Positions 1 to 7,152 of a DNA stretch of 21,519 nucleotides are shown here, piece by piece. A program made the position numbers and the translations under genes. This DNA is from Rhodocyclaceae bacterium (GTDB lineage Bacteria; Pseudomonadota; Gammaproteobacteria; Burkholderiales; Rhodocyclaceae), in assembly GCA_030682595.1 (NCBI GenBank), contig JAUXNZ010000147.1, forward strand, positions 1 to 21,519, read 5' to 3'. Numbering within the stretch: the first letter of the stretch is position 1; each line of letters starts with the position of its first letter. Under the pieces are notes generated by a model, which saw nothing but the letters and a program-made list of their open reading frames with translations, ran no database searches and had not been told where the DNA came from.

Positions 1-133
1 CTCGATCAACATCTTCAACGGCATGGTCAGCCTCACTTTTTCCTGCGATGGCACGCACTACATGAGCTGCGACGAGTTCCTCAATCGTCAGGGCGATTTC
101 TGGTCGGCCATCGGCGGCCCGGCGTCCGGCTAG
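1..133 (+). CDS. 3' end of an unrecognised protein (partial)
   Basis: The reading frame that begins at base 2 is open to a TAG stop at 131-133 and gives the last 43 residues of a protein whose start lies outside the window. The tail reads SINIFNGMVSLTF, then a short stretch with two cysteines (CDGTHYMSCDEF), and ends in GGPASG. I do not recognise a family from this fragment. The real frame is supported by its clean end, by the opposite orientation of the next gene and by the lack of another plausible frame. A copy of the 24-bp dispersed repeat begins at the base directly after the stop codon. The gene converges with the glycosyltransferase gene, 86 bases away. No function is proposed. Confidence 0.55.
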   Translation, partial: SINIFNGMVSLTFSCDGTHYMSCDEFLNRQGDFWSAIGGPASG

Positions 134-157
134 AAAGTCGGCGCTGGCTGGACGGCG
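134..157 (+). repeat. 24-bp dispersed repeat, copy 1
   Basis: The sequence starts AAAGTCGGCGCTGGC, has T at the variable position 16, and ends GGACGGCG. It begins directly after the stop codon of the partial upstream gene. In this copy only, GGCGC (140-144) and GCGCC (155-159) can pair around a 10-base loop, so it might form a weak hairpin after the gene. Other copies lie at 9961-9984, 10825-10848 and, reversed, 20814-20837. Confidence 0.85.
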
Positions 158-219
158 CCGTGCCGCCCCAGGGCGAACTGTGCCGAACTGTGAGTGGCGG
201 GAATGTCGTAAGAGTGGCG

Positions 220-1407
220 CTATTCATGCGCTCGATGTACCAGCGAACGGTACAGGCCGGCGAGTTGGCGCGCGCGCACTGGCGCGGCCCATTCCAGTGC
301 GTAGTCACGCCCCTCTGCCGCCAGCGTGTCGAGTTGATAGTGATTGCTGATGAGTGCCGCCAGGCCGTTGCCGAAGGCGACGGGGTCGTTGGGCGCGATG
401 ACGGCACCGCGCTCTGCGTCCAGGATGTCGCGCGTGCCCATTTCGGCCAGGGCAAATACGGGCAGACCGGCCGCCAGCGCTTCGAGCAGCACCAGGCCCT
501 GGGTCTCGGTGCGCGAGGCGAAGGCAAAGACATCGGCTGCCGCATAGCAGTCCGGCAGTTCCTGAACGCGGTCGAGATAGCCGACGAAGCGGATGCTGCT
601 ACTCAAGCCGGCCTGTTCGGACTGGCGGAGCAGGGCGGGCAGGGCGGGGCCCTCGCCGGCAATCACCAGCAGCAGATCGGGCCGCTGGCGCACGGCGGCG
701 GCCATGGCCTCGATGAGAAAGTCGATGTTTTTTTCGTGGGCGACGCGGCCGACGAACAGGGCCACGGGGCGGTCGGCGGCGATGCCGTGGCGGGAACGGA
801 ACAGCGCGCCGTTGCCGATGGCGAAATTGCGCACCGGGATGCCGGTGGGCAGCACGTGCAGAGGCGCCTTCACGCCGTAACCGGTCAGCGTTTCGTGCAT
901 GGCGGAGGAGGGCACCACCACGGCGTCGAGTCCGTTGCACTGGCTGGTGGCGATGCGGCGCGCCGCGGCCTTGAGCCACGGGCGCGGCAGCGCCGGCAGG
1001 TAATGGGCGATGTATTCCTCGAAATGGGTGTGGTAGGTGGCTAGCACCGGCACCTGGTGGCGGTGCGCGGTGCGCAGGCCGGCGTAGTGGGCGGCGAAGG
1101 GCGTCTGCACATGGACCAGATCGAGGCCCTCGGTGGCGAGGCGCTCCGCGGTGTGATTGAGCGGCCGCCAATGCATCAGCCGATCCTCGGGGTCGAAGGG
1201 CACACGGCGGGAGGGTACGCGCCAGGTGGCCGGGGCGTTGTGGCGTTCTGGGTAGTCGGGCGCGATCAGCCGCACCTGGATGCCCTCGGCGGCAAGGTCG
1301 GCGCGAAAGGTCTCGATCGAGGTCGAGACGCCGTTGATGCGCGGAAAATACACGTCCGAGATCATCAGGACGCGCAGGAAGCGGGAGGGAATTGATTGGG
1401 TGTTCAT
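220..1407 (-). CDS. Glycosyltransferase family 4 (GT-B fold)
   Basis: The product (395 aa) is a retaining GT-B glycosyltransferase of family GT4, resembling diacylglycerol or mannosyl transferases of the MgtA/PimB type. It probably transfers a sugar from a nucleotide-sugar to a lipid or glycan at the inner face of the membrane; the substrate is not readable. The N-terminal domain starts with VLMISDVYFPRINGVSTS (residues 13-30) and carries HTHFEEYIAHY near 126-136. The C-terminal domain has the donor-site segment FVGRVAHEKNID (218-229) and the E-x7-E motif at E301 and E309, followed by ALAAGLPVFA. The ATG at 1407 is chosen because the family core follows at once. GGAGG abuts it with no spacer, so the exact start is uncertain; an in-frame upstream ATG has no better ribosome site. 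No signal peptide is seen. The gene diverges from tpiA and is probably monocistronic. Confidence 0.9.
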   Translation of the reverse strand: MNTQSIPSRFLRVLMISDVYFPRINGVSTSIETFRADLAAEGIQVRLIAPDYPERHNAPATWRVPSRRVPFDPEDRLMHWRPLNHTAERLATEGLDLVHVQTPFAAHYAGLRTAHRHQVPVLATYHTHFEEYIAHYLPALPRPWLKAAARRIATSQCNGLDAVVVPSSAMHETLTGYGVKAPLHVLPTGIPVRNFAIGNGALFRSRHGIAADRPVALFVGRVAHEKNIDFLIEAMAAAVRQRPDLLLVIAGEGPALPALLRQSEQAGLSSSIRFVGYLDRVQELPDCYAAADVFAFASRTETQGLVLLEALAAGLPVFALAEMGTRDILDAERGAVIAPNDPVAFGNGLAALISNHYQLDTLAAEGRDYALEWAAPVRARQLAGLYRSLVHRAHE

Positions 1408-1530
1408 CCTCCGCACAATGCACGTCGATGATTGCATTGGTATGACACGGGGACACGAGTGACCCGTGGCGGCGAATTGTCGTGTTTTGTCACACCGGCG
1501 TAACCACATCACGGGGCGCTTTGGCTGAAA

Positions 1531-1560
1531 TTGACCGCAGCCGGATGCGGTCGTTATAAT
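1531..1560 (+). promoter_or_regulatory. Sigma-70 promoter of tpiA
   Basis: TTGACC at 1531-1536 and a perfect TATAAT at 1555-1560 are separated by 18 bases. Transcription should start near 1567, leaving a leader of about 25 bases before the tpiA ATG. It is the closest match to consensus that I see in the window and probably drives tpiA, secG and the methyltransferase gene. Confidence 0.8.
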
Positions 1561-1591
1561 CGCGGCCTTTCGGACACGGTGGGCTGAAGTC

Positions 1592-2341
1592 ATGCGCAAA
1601 AAATTCGTTGCGGGAAACTGGAAGATGCACGGCAGTCTGGCGGCGAATTCCGCTTTGCTGCAAGACGTGCGTCAAGGGGTGGCTGCTCTGACCGCCGATG
1701 TGGCCGTTTGCGTGCCGTATCCCTACCTTGACCAGGCGCGTGGCGCCTTGTTTGGCAGCAACGTCGCCTGGGGCGCGCAGGATGTGTCGGAGCATGTCCA
1801 GGGCGCCTACACCGGCGAGGTCAGCGCGGCGATGCTGGCGGATTTCGGTTGCCGCTACGTGATCGTCGGCCACTCCGAGCGCCGCAGCTTCTATGGTGAT
1901 ACCGATGCCGTGGTGGCGGCCAAGTTCGAGGCGGCATTGAAATCCGGTCTCGTCCCCATTCTTTGCGTCGGCGAAACGCTCGATGAGCGTGAAAGTAACA
2001 TTACCGCCGCAGTGGTGACGCGCCAACTGGATGCGGTGCTGGCGCGTTGCGGCGTGGCCGCGCTGGGACAGGCTGTGGTTGCCTACGAACCCGTGTGGGC
2101 GATCGGCACCGGGCGCACCGCGTCGCCCGAACAGGCGCAGGAGGTGCATGCCCTGATCCGGAATCGCGTTGCGCGTGAAGATGCCGGCGTGGCGGCGGGC
2201 CTGCGCATTCTTTACGGCGGCAGCATGAAGCCGGGTAATGCCCGGGAACTGATGGCGCAGCCGGATATCGATGGCGGCCTGATCGGCGGTGCGGCGCTTG
2301 TGGCGACCGATTTCGCCGCGATCTGCGCCGCGGCAGTCTGA
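1592..2341 (+). CDS. tpiA: Triosephosphate isomerase
   Basis: TpiA (249 aa, the usual bacterial length) interconverts dihydroxyacetone phosphate and glyceraldehyde 3-phosphate in glycolysis and gluconeogenesis, as a cytosolic TIM-barrel dimer. The substrate-binding pair N9 and K11 sits in AGNWKMHG, the electrophile H94 in VGHSERR (92-98), and the catalytic base E166 in AYEPVWAIGTG (164-174), which leads into the flexible lid loop. The phosphate-binding segments YGGSMKPGNA and GGLIGGAAL are present near the C-terminus. The ATG at 1592 gives the normal N-terminus, and a strong promoter lies just upstream. secG begins 17 bases after the stop. The order tpiA-secG is common in betaproteobacteria. 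All catalytic residues are intact. Confidence 0.98.
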   Translation: MRKKFVAGNWKMHGSLAANSALLQDVRQGVAALTADVAVCVPYPYLDQARGALFGSNVAWGAQDVSEHVQGAYTGEVSAAMLADFGCRYVIVGHSERRSFYGDTDAVVAAKFEAALKSGLVPILCVGETLDERESNITAAVVTRQLDAVLARCGVAALGQAVVAYEPVWAIGTGRTASPEQAQEVHALIRNRVAREDAGVAAGLRILYGGSMKPGNARELMAQPDIDGGLIGGAALVATDFAAICAAAV

Positions 2342-2358
2342 ATTACAGAGGAATACAC

Positions 2359-2718
2359 ATGGATGTCCTATTCACGATAACCCTGACCGCGCACATCCTG
2401 GTCGGGCTGACCGTCATTGGTCTGGTTTTGGTGCAGCATGGCAAGGGTGCCGACATGGGCGCGGCTTTTGGCGGCGGCGCTTCCGGCAGTCTGTTCGGCG
2501 CCACTGGTTCAGCCAATTTCCTGTCGCGTGCCACGGCAGTGCTGGCGACGATTTTTTTCCTGACCAGCCTGGGCCTGGCCTACATGGCGAGCAAGCAGCC
2601 GACCGCCGTGAGCGGCAGCGTGATGGATAAGGCGGTGCAACAGGCGCCGTCGAGCAGCGCGCCCGCCGTAGCTGTTCCGGCGCCAGATGGCTCGAAGTCG
2701 CAAGACATTCCGAAATAG
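2359..2718 (+). CDS. secG: Preprotein translocase subunit SecG
   Basis: SecG (119 aa) is the small accessory subunit of the SecYEG channel in the inner membrane and helps SecA-driven protein export. Two membrane segments are visible, about residues 3-25 and 57-77, joined by the diagnostic cytoplasmic loop VLVQHGKGADMGAAFGGG and SLFGATGSANFLSRAT. The C-terminal tail is rich in Ser, Ala and Pro (about residues 80-119), as is usual for proteobacterial SecG. The start is well supported by AGAGGA at 2347-2352, six bases before the ATG. The gene is 17 bases behind tpiA and is probably co-transcribed with it. The methyltransferase gene starts 28 bases after the stop. Confidence 0.97.
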   Translation: MDVLFTITLTAHILVGLTVIGLVLVQHGKGADMGAAFGGGASGSLFGATGSANFLSRATAVLATIFFLTSLGLAYMASKQPTAVSGSVMDKAVQQAPSSSAPAVAVPAPDGSKSQDIPK

Positions 2719-2746
2719 TCACCCGCATAAATTTCAGGCAACCAAC

Positions 2747-3520
2747 ATGAGCCCGCCACCCCTCGCCGTTCGCGAACAACTGCGCGCCGAGCGCTTCGGC
2801 ACGGTCTGGAAAGAAGAGCTGCATGACGTTTTCGTCGATGTCGCTCCTTATTACGATCGCGCCAACCGCGTCGCCAGCTTTGGCCTGTGGAGCTGGTTTT
2901 TGCGCAACTTCATGTCCCTGGTCGAACTGCGTCCCGGTCAGCGGGTGCTCGACGTGTGCGCCGGCACCAATGCAGTGGGCATCGCGCTGCTCGAGCGTGA
3001 ACCCAGTCTCGAAGTGCACGCCATGGACCGCAGCGCGGCGATGCAGGATGTCGGCCGCCAGCGGGCCGAGGCGCGCGGCCTGAAGATTCGCAGCAACATC
3101 GGTGACGTGCATGTGCTGCCTTTTCCCGACAATCATTTCGACGTGGTCACGCTGCAATGGGCGTCGCGGCACTTGCGGGTGCGCGATCTGTTCACCGAAA
3201 TCCACCGGGTGCTGAAGCCGGGCGGACGTTTTCACCACTGCGACATGCTGCGCCCCGGCAATCCCATTGTCGAAAAGCTTTACTACGCTTATTTGCGCGG
3301 CAGTCTGGCAGTCACCGGTTTGTTTTTTCGTAGCGGTTCGGCGGCTTGGGGCGTCAAGAAATATTTCATTGACGCGATCGAGCTGTTCTATTCGGCCGAG
3401 GAACTCTCCCAGGTGCTGCGTGAGCAGGGTTACCGCGATGTCGTCTCCAAGTCGCTGCTCGCCGGCATGATCGGCATGCATCGCGCGGCCAAGCCGCTTG
3501 CGGACGGCGCCAAACCATAA
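2747..3520 (+). CDS. Class I SAM-dependent methyltransferase, UbiE/COQ5-like
   Basis: The product (257 aa) has the Rossmann fold of SAM-dependent methyltransferases. Motif I is VLDVCAGTNAVGIALL (67-82), the acidic residue after strand 2 is in HAMDRS (91-96), and LPFPDNHFDVVTLQW (124-138) and HRVLKPGGRFHHCD (153-166) follow. The last two resemble UbiE, which methylates the quinone ring. Motif I differs from the usual UbiE form (AGGTGD), so the substrate is uncertain. Residues 40-60, NRVASFGLWSWFLRNFM, also fit the UbiE N-terminal helix. The ATG at 2747 is chosen over an in-frame start inside secG because it avoids a long overlap; the ribosome site is weak (CAGG). It probably shares the tpiA-secG transcript and is followed by a likely terminator. 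Its position between secG and tRNA-Leu is unusual. Confidence 0.85.
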   Translation: MSPPPLAVREQLRAERFGTVWKEELHDVFVDVAPYYDRANRVASFGLWSWFLRNFMSLVELRPGQRVLDVCAGTNAVGIALLEREPSLEVHAMDRSAAMQDVGRQRAEARGLKIRSNIGDVHVLPFPDNHFDVVTLQWASRHLRVRDLFTEIHRVLKPGGRFHHCDMLRPGNPIVEKLYYAYLRGSLAVTGLFFRSGSAAWGVKKYFIDAIELFYSAEELSQVLREQGYRDVVSKSLLAGMIGMHRAAKPLADGAKP

Positions 3521-3548
3521 AGCGGCACATCGCTCGTTAACGCCGGAA

Positions 3549-3589
3549 TGCGGTAGCGTGTCAATTTGATGCCGCAATCACTTTTTTTT
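3549..3589 (+). terminator. Probable intrinsic terminator after the methyltransferase gene
   Basis: TGCGGTA (3549-3555) pairs with TGCCGCA (3570-3576), including one G-T pair, around a 14-base loop. Five bases later comes an eight-T run at 3582-3589. A second T-run follows at 3602-3610. This fits the end of the tpiA-secG-methyltransferase transcript. The spacing between stem and T-run is slightly long, so confidence is moderate. Confidence 0.5.
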
Positions 3590-3672
3590 GTTTCTTGATT
3601 GTTTTTTTTTGCGCCGCACCAACCAGCCTTGCGATACACTCGCGCCCTGAAATTTCGGTGCTCGGTAACGTG

Positions 3673-3701
3673 AGTGAAACGGGCAGTGAAACGGGCAGTG
3701 A
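3673..3701. repeat. Short tandem repeat upstream of tRNA-Leu
   Basis: AGTGAAACGGGC occurs twice in tandem (3673-3684 and 3685-3696), followed by a partial third copy AGTGA. It lies 33 bases upstream of the mature tRNA. It may lie in the precursor leader or near the tRNA promoter; I see no clear -35/-10 pair nearby. The rest of 3521-3734 holds the terminator-like T-runs and nothing else recognisable. Confidence 0.7.
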
Positions 3702-3734
3702 GTGACGGTTGAGCAGTACCGCAAGACAACGTCC

Positions 3735-3819
3735 GCCGACGTGGTGAAATTGGTAGACACGCTATCTTGAGGGGGTAGTGGCGAAAGCTGTGCGAGTTCG
3801 AGTCTCGCCGTCGGCACCA
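3735..3819 (+). tRNA. tRNA-Leu, anticodon GAG
   Basis: The 85-base tRNA folds cleanly. The acceptor arms GCCGACG (3735-3741) and CGTCGGC (3809-3815) pair fully, followed by discriminator A and encoded CCA at 3817-3819. The anticodon stem is CTATC (3762-3766) with GGTAG (3774-3778), and the loop TTGAGGG places the anticodon GAG at 3769-3771, for CUC and CUU leucine codons. The extra arm (3779-3790) makes it a class II tRNA, and the T-arm has the usual TTCGAGT loop. In E. coli the same isoacceptor (leuU) lies beside secG, so this is a conserved neighbourhood. It lies 76 bases before nuoA on the same strand and could share its transcript. Confidence 0.97.
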
Positions 3820-3895
3820 GGTTATTTTGAGGTTAATTTTTCGGAGTTGAGCAGCGCGGTTGCGGTGAAAACCGTGGCGCGGCGCAAATCAAAGA

Positions 3896-4270
3896 ATGCT
3901 GGAAAACTATTTCCCGATTCTCGTTTTCGTCATTGTCGCCCTGATTTTTGGCTGTGTGCCGATGATCATTGGCCGACTGGTTGGTCCCCATCGGCCAGGC
4001 CCGGAAAAACTCTCTCCCTACGAGTGCGGCTTTGAAGCATTCGAGGATGCGCGCATGAAATTCGATGCGCGTTACTATTTGATCGCCATCATTTTCGTCA
4101 TCTTCGATCTCGAGGTGGCCTTTCTGTTGCCTTGGGCCGCGATCTTCAAGGAGATGGCGCTGACCCCTGAATTTGCTTATTTCGGTTTTGGTTCCATGAT
4201 GGTCTTCATTGCCATTCTGGTCGTTGCCGATATTTACGCTTGGGCCAAAGGCGCCCTCGACTGGGAGTGA
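3896..4270 (+). CDS. nuoA: NADH-quinone oxidoreductase subunit A
   Basis: NuoA (124 aa) is a small membrane subunit of complex I at the junction of the peripheral and membrane arms, next to the quinone tunnel. Three membrane segments are seen, about residues 7-27, 61-83 and 96-117. The signature loop SPYECGFEAF (40-49) with its conserved Cys44 faces the quinone site, and FDLEVAFLLPW (70-80) carries the conserved acidic residues of the second helix. Length and sequence are typical. The ATG at 3896 fits the family N-terminus, although the ribosome site is poor (AAAGA). It is the first gene of the nuo operon; nuoB starts 4 bases after the stop. No clear promoter is visible in the 76 bases after the tRNA. 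Confidence 0.98.
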   Translation: MLENYFPILVFVIVALIFGCVPMIIGRLVGPHRPGPEKLSPYECGFEAFEDARMKFDARYYLIAIIFVIFDLEVAFLLPWAAIFKEMALTPEFAYFGFGSMMVFIAILVVADIYAWAKGALDWE

Positions 4271-4274
4271 TCGG

Positions 4275-4751
4275 GTGAGTATTGAAGGCGTATTGCAGGA
4301 AGGCTTTGTCACCACGACGCTCGACAAGCTCATCAACTGGACGCGTACCGGTTCGCTGTGGCCGATGACTTTCGGCCTGGCCTGTTGTGCCATCGAGATG
4401 ATTCACACGGGTGTGTCGCGTTACGACCTCGACCGTTTCGGCATCGTGTTTCGTCCCAGTCCCCGTCAGGCGGATGTGCTGATTGTTGCCGGTACCTTGA
4501 CCAACAAGATGGCGCCAGTCATGCGCAAGGTATACGAGCAGATGGCCGAGCCGCGCTGGGTGATCTCGATGGGGTCCTGCGCCAACGGCGGCGGTTACTA
4601 TCACTATTCGTATTCGGTGGTGCGCGGCTGCGATCGTATCGTGCCGGTGGATATTTACGTGCCGGGTTGTCCGCCGACTGCCGAGGCCTTGCTCTACGGC
4701 ATCATCCAGTTGCAAAACAAGATTACGCGCACTTCGACCATCGCACGATGA
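4275..4751 (+). CDS. nuoB: NADH-quinone oxidoreductase subunit B
   Basis: NuoB (158 aa) holds Fe-S cluster N2, the last cluster before quinone in complex I. The four ligands are visible: the adjacent pair C37 and C38 in GLACCAIEM, C102 in GSCANGGG, and C132 in PGCPPTAEAL. The GTG at 4275 is chosen as start. It gives the standard N-terminus SIEGVLQEGFVTTT, has GGGAG at 4263-4267 at good spacing, and avoids overlap with nuoA that an upstream in-frame ATG would need. Subunits B, C, D and I form the connecting module between the NADH arm and the membrane. nuoC begins 40 bases after the stop. All key residues are intact. Confidence 0.97.
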   Translation: MSIEGVLQEGFVTTTLDKLINWTRTGSLWPMTFGLACCAIEMIHTGVSRYDLDRFGIVFRPSPRQADVLIVAGTLTNKMAPVMRKVYEQMAEPRWVISMGSCANGGGYYHYSYSVVRGCDRIVPVDIYVPGCPPTAEALLYGIIQLQNKITRTSTIAR

Positions 4752-4791
4752 TTCGTTCCGCCAACTTTTTGAACGCATGTCAGGTATTCCA

Positions 4792-5418
4792 ATGAGCGCC
4801 AAGCTGGACAGGCTTTGTCAGAACTTGCGGGATGTGCTGGGCGAGCGCATCCAGAGCCTCACCGTTGATCGTGGTGAAGTTGCCCTGGAAGTTGCGGCGG
4901 CCGATTACCTGGCGGTGGCGACCACCTTGCGCGACCATGGCGATCTGCGTTTTGAGCAGGCCATGGATCTGTGCGGCGTCGATTACGCATCGTATGGCGA
5001 GGTGGCATGCCCCGCTGTGGACAAGATTGACGCGCGGCGGTTTGCTGCCGTGACGCAATTGTTGTCGCTGACCCACAACTGGCGTCTGCGCCTGCGCGTG
5101 TTCGCGCTGGACAATGATTTCCCCGTTGTCGATTCATTGATGGATGTCTGGAATGGCGTCAATTGGTTCGAACGCGAGGCCTTCGATCTCTACGGCATCA
5201 TGTTCAGCGGCCATAACGACTTGCGCCGCATTTTGACCGATTACGGTTTCGTTGGTCATCCATTCCGCAAGGATTTCCCGATCTTTGGTTATGTCGAGAT
5301 GCGTTACGACCCCGAGCAGCGTCGCGTGGTCTATGAGCCGGTGACCATCGAGCCCCGCGAAAACACGCCGCGTATCGTGCGCGAGGAAAATTACGGCAAG
5401 GTGGATCCGGGTGCATAA
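4792..5418 (+). CDS. nuoC: NADH-quinone oxidoreductase subunit C
   Basis: NuoC (208 aa) is a 30-kDa-type structural subunit of the complex I connecting arm and carries no cofactor. The diagnostic segment runs from FEREAFDLYGIMFSGH (126-141) into DLRRILTDYGFVGHPFRKDF (143-162). The C-terminus includes the conserved YEPVTIEPRE. It is separate from NuoD, unlike the fused NuoCD of enterobacteria. Two in-frame ATGs, 4777 and 4792, are possible. I prefer 4792 because it gives the usual MSAKL-type N-terminus and has AGG at 4782-4784. nuoD starts two bases after the stop, so the two are probably translated in a coupled way. Confidence 0.96.
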   Translation: MSAKLDRLCQNLRDVLGERIQSLTVDRGEVALEVAAADYLAVATTLRDHGDLRFEQAMDLCGVDYASYGEVACPAVDKIDARRFAAVTQLLSLTHNWRLRLRVFALDNDFPVVDSLMDVWNGVNWFEREAFDLYGIMFSGHNDLRRILTDYGFVGHPFRKDFPIFGYVEMRYDPEQRRVVYEPVTIEPRENTPRIVREENYGKVDPGA

Positions 5419-5420
5419 CC

Positions 5421-6674
5421 ATGGCTGAAATCAAGAATTACACAATCAACTTCGGCCCGCAGCATCCGTCGGCGCACGGGGTGTTGCGGCTGGTGCTGGA
5501 GCTCGATGGCGAAGTGGTCGTCCGTGCCGATCCGCATATCGGCCTGCTCCATCGCGGTACTGAAAAGCTGATGGAGACGCGTACCTGGATTCAGTCGCTA
5601 CCCTATATGGATCGGCTCGACTACACGTCGATGCTGGTTAACGAACATCCTTTCTGTCTGGCGATCGAGCGGCTGCTTGGCATTGAAGTGCCGCTGCGGG
5701 CTCAGTACATCCGGGTAATGTTCGCCGAGATCACCCGCATCCTGAACCACTTGTTGAGTATCGGCACCCATGCGCTGGACGTTGGCGCCATGGCGATGGT
5801 GCTTTACACCTTCCGCGAACGCGAAGACATCTTCGACATGCTCGAAGCGGTGTCTGGCGCGCGCATGCATGGCGCCTATTTCCGGCCGGGTGGCGTGTAT
5901 CGCGATCTGCCGGATCGCATGCCGAAGTACGAGGTCAACAAGTTCAAGAACGCACAGACGGTGAAGGAACTCAACGCGGCTCGCGAAGGCTCGTTGCTCG
6001 ATTTTATCGAGGATTTCACCAACCGTTTTCCGGTTTATTGCGACGAATACGAAACCCTGCTGACGGATAACCGGATCTGGAAGCAGCGCCTGGTCGGCGT
6101 GGGTGTGGTTTCTCCCGAGCGGGCCTTGCAACTCGGTTTCAGCGGCCCGATGCTGCGCGGTTCCGGTGTCGAATGGGACTTGCGCAAGAAGCAGCCTTAC
6201 GAAGTTTATGATCGCCTCGACTTCGATATTCCGGTGGGCGTCACTGGCGATAGTTACGACCGTTATCTGGTGCGCATGGAAGAAATGCGCCAGGCGAATC
6301 GCATCATCAAGCAGTGCATTGCCTGGTTGCGAACCAATCCCGGCCCGGTGATTACCGACAACCACAAGGTCGCCCCGCCGTCGCGTGAGAAGATGAAGGG
6401 CAGCATGGAAGAGCTGATCCATCACTTCAAGCTCTTCAGCGAAGGCATGCATGTGCCGCCCGGCGAGGTTTACGTCGGCACCGAACACGCCAAGGGTGAG
6501 TTCGGCGTCTACATGATTTCGGATGGCGCCAACAAACCCTACCGCGTCAAGCTGCGTTCGGCCGCCTTCCAGCACCTGGCGGCCATGGACGAGTTGTCGA
6601 AGGGACACATGCTGGCCGATGTGGTGACCATCATCGGGACGATCGATGTTGTGTTTGGCGACGTCGATAGGTGA
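5421..6674 (+). CDS. nuoD: NADH-quinone oxidoreductase subunit D
   Basis: NuoD (417 aa) is the 49-kDa-type subunit that forms the quinone-reduction pocket with NuoB. It descends from the large subunit of NiFe hydrogenases but lacks the metal ligands. The pocket loop GPQHPSAHGVLR (12-23) carries H19, and PYMDRLDY (61-68) carries Y68; by family analogy these are the quinone-head His and Tyr. RGTEKLMETRTW, ITRILNHLLSIGTHALD and the C-terminal DVVTIIGTIDVVFGDVDR are all typical. The ATG follows nuoC by two bases, and the length matches separate NuoD proteins. The nuoE start lies four bases beyond the stop. Confidence 0.98.
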   Translation: MAEIKNYTINFGPQHPSAHGVLRLVLELDGEVVVRADPHIGLLHRGTEKLMETRTWIQSLPYMDRLDYTSMLVNEHPFCLAIERLLGIEVPLRAQYIRVMFAEITRILNHLLSIGTHALDVGAMAMVLYTFREREDIFDMLEAVSGARMHGAYFRPGGVYRDLPDRMPKYEVNKFKNAQTVKELNAAREGSLLDFIEDFTNRFPVYCDEYETLLTDNRIWKQRLVGVGVVSPERALQLGFSGPMLRGSGVEWDLRKKQPYEVYDRLDFDIPVGVTGDSYDRYLVRMEEMRQANRIIKQCIAWLRTNPGPVITDNHKVAPPSREKMKGSMEELIHHFKLFSEGMHVPPGEVYVGTEHAKGEFGVYMISDGANKPYRVKLRSAAFQHLAAMDELSKGHMLADVVTIIGTIDVVFGDVDR

Positions 6675-6678
6675 GATC

Positions 6679-7152
6679 ATGTTAAGCGAATCCACACTCA
6701 AGAAAATCGACTGCGAGGTCGCCAAGTATCCGGCTGACCAGAAGCAATCTGCCGTCATGGCCGCGCTGATCTTTGCCCAGGATGGAAAGGGCTGGCTGGC
6801 GCACGAGACCATCGCCGCTGTTGCTCAATACCTTGAAATGCCCGAGATGGCGGCTTACGAGGTGGCTAGTTTCTACAACATGTATGACCTGCACCCGGTC
6901 GGCAAATACAAACTGACCGTCTGTACCAATCTGCCCTGTGCCCTGTCGGGCGGTGTGCATGCAGCGGACTACCTCAAGAAAAAACTGGGCATCGACTTCA
7001 ACGAAACCACACCGGACGGCAAATTCACCCTCAAGGAGGGTGAGTGCATGGGCGCCTGTGGCGATGCGCCGGTGATGCTGGTGAACAACAAACACATGCG
7101 TTGCTTCATGGCACCCGAAGAAATCGATCGTTTGTTGGAGGACTGCAAATAA
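6679..7152 (+). CDS. nuoE: NADH-quinone oxidoreductase subunit E
   Basis: NuoE (157 aa) is the 24-kDa-type subunit of the NADH-oxidising module and binds the 2Fe-2S cluster N1a in a thioredoxin-like fold. The four cysteine ligands are C82 and C87 in CTNLPCALSGG, and C123 and C127 in CMGACGDAPV. The N-terminal helical region includes YEVASFYNMYDLHPVGKY (60-77), a family hallmark. The ATG at 6679 is chosen over an upstream in-frame start because AGGTGA at 6669-6674 is a good ribosome site and no overlap with nuoD is needed. The stop overlaps the nuoF start codon by one base (TAATG). Confidence 0.97.
   Translation: MLSESTLKKIDCEVAKYPADQKQSAVMAALIFAQDGKGWLAHETIAAVAQYLEMPEMAAYEVASFYNMYDLHPVGKYKLTVCTNLPCALSGGVHAADYLKKKLGIDFNETTPDGKFTLKEGECMGACGDAPVMLVNNKHMRCFMAPEEIDRLLEDCK

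Noticed and set aside
160..1044. Long plus-strand open frame opposite the glycosyltransferase
   Set aside because: Gly-rich, low-complexity translation with no family features. It is the antisense shadow of a clear GT4 gene in GC-rich DNA.
1446..1468. Inverted repeat CACGGG/CCCGTG between the glycosyltransferase gene and tpiA
   Set aside because: Only 6 bp with an 11-base loop, not placed relative to a promoter in a way that supports an operator.
3501..3513. Possible repeat remnant near the methyltransferase stop (GGACGGCGCC)
   Set aside because: Only the right end matches; the left 15 bases do not align without gaps.
2414..3577. Minus-strand open frame of 387 codons across secG and the methyltransferase
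   Set aside because: It is antisense to two recognisable proteins and has no known motif.
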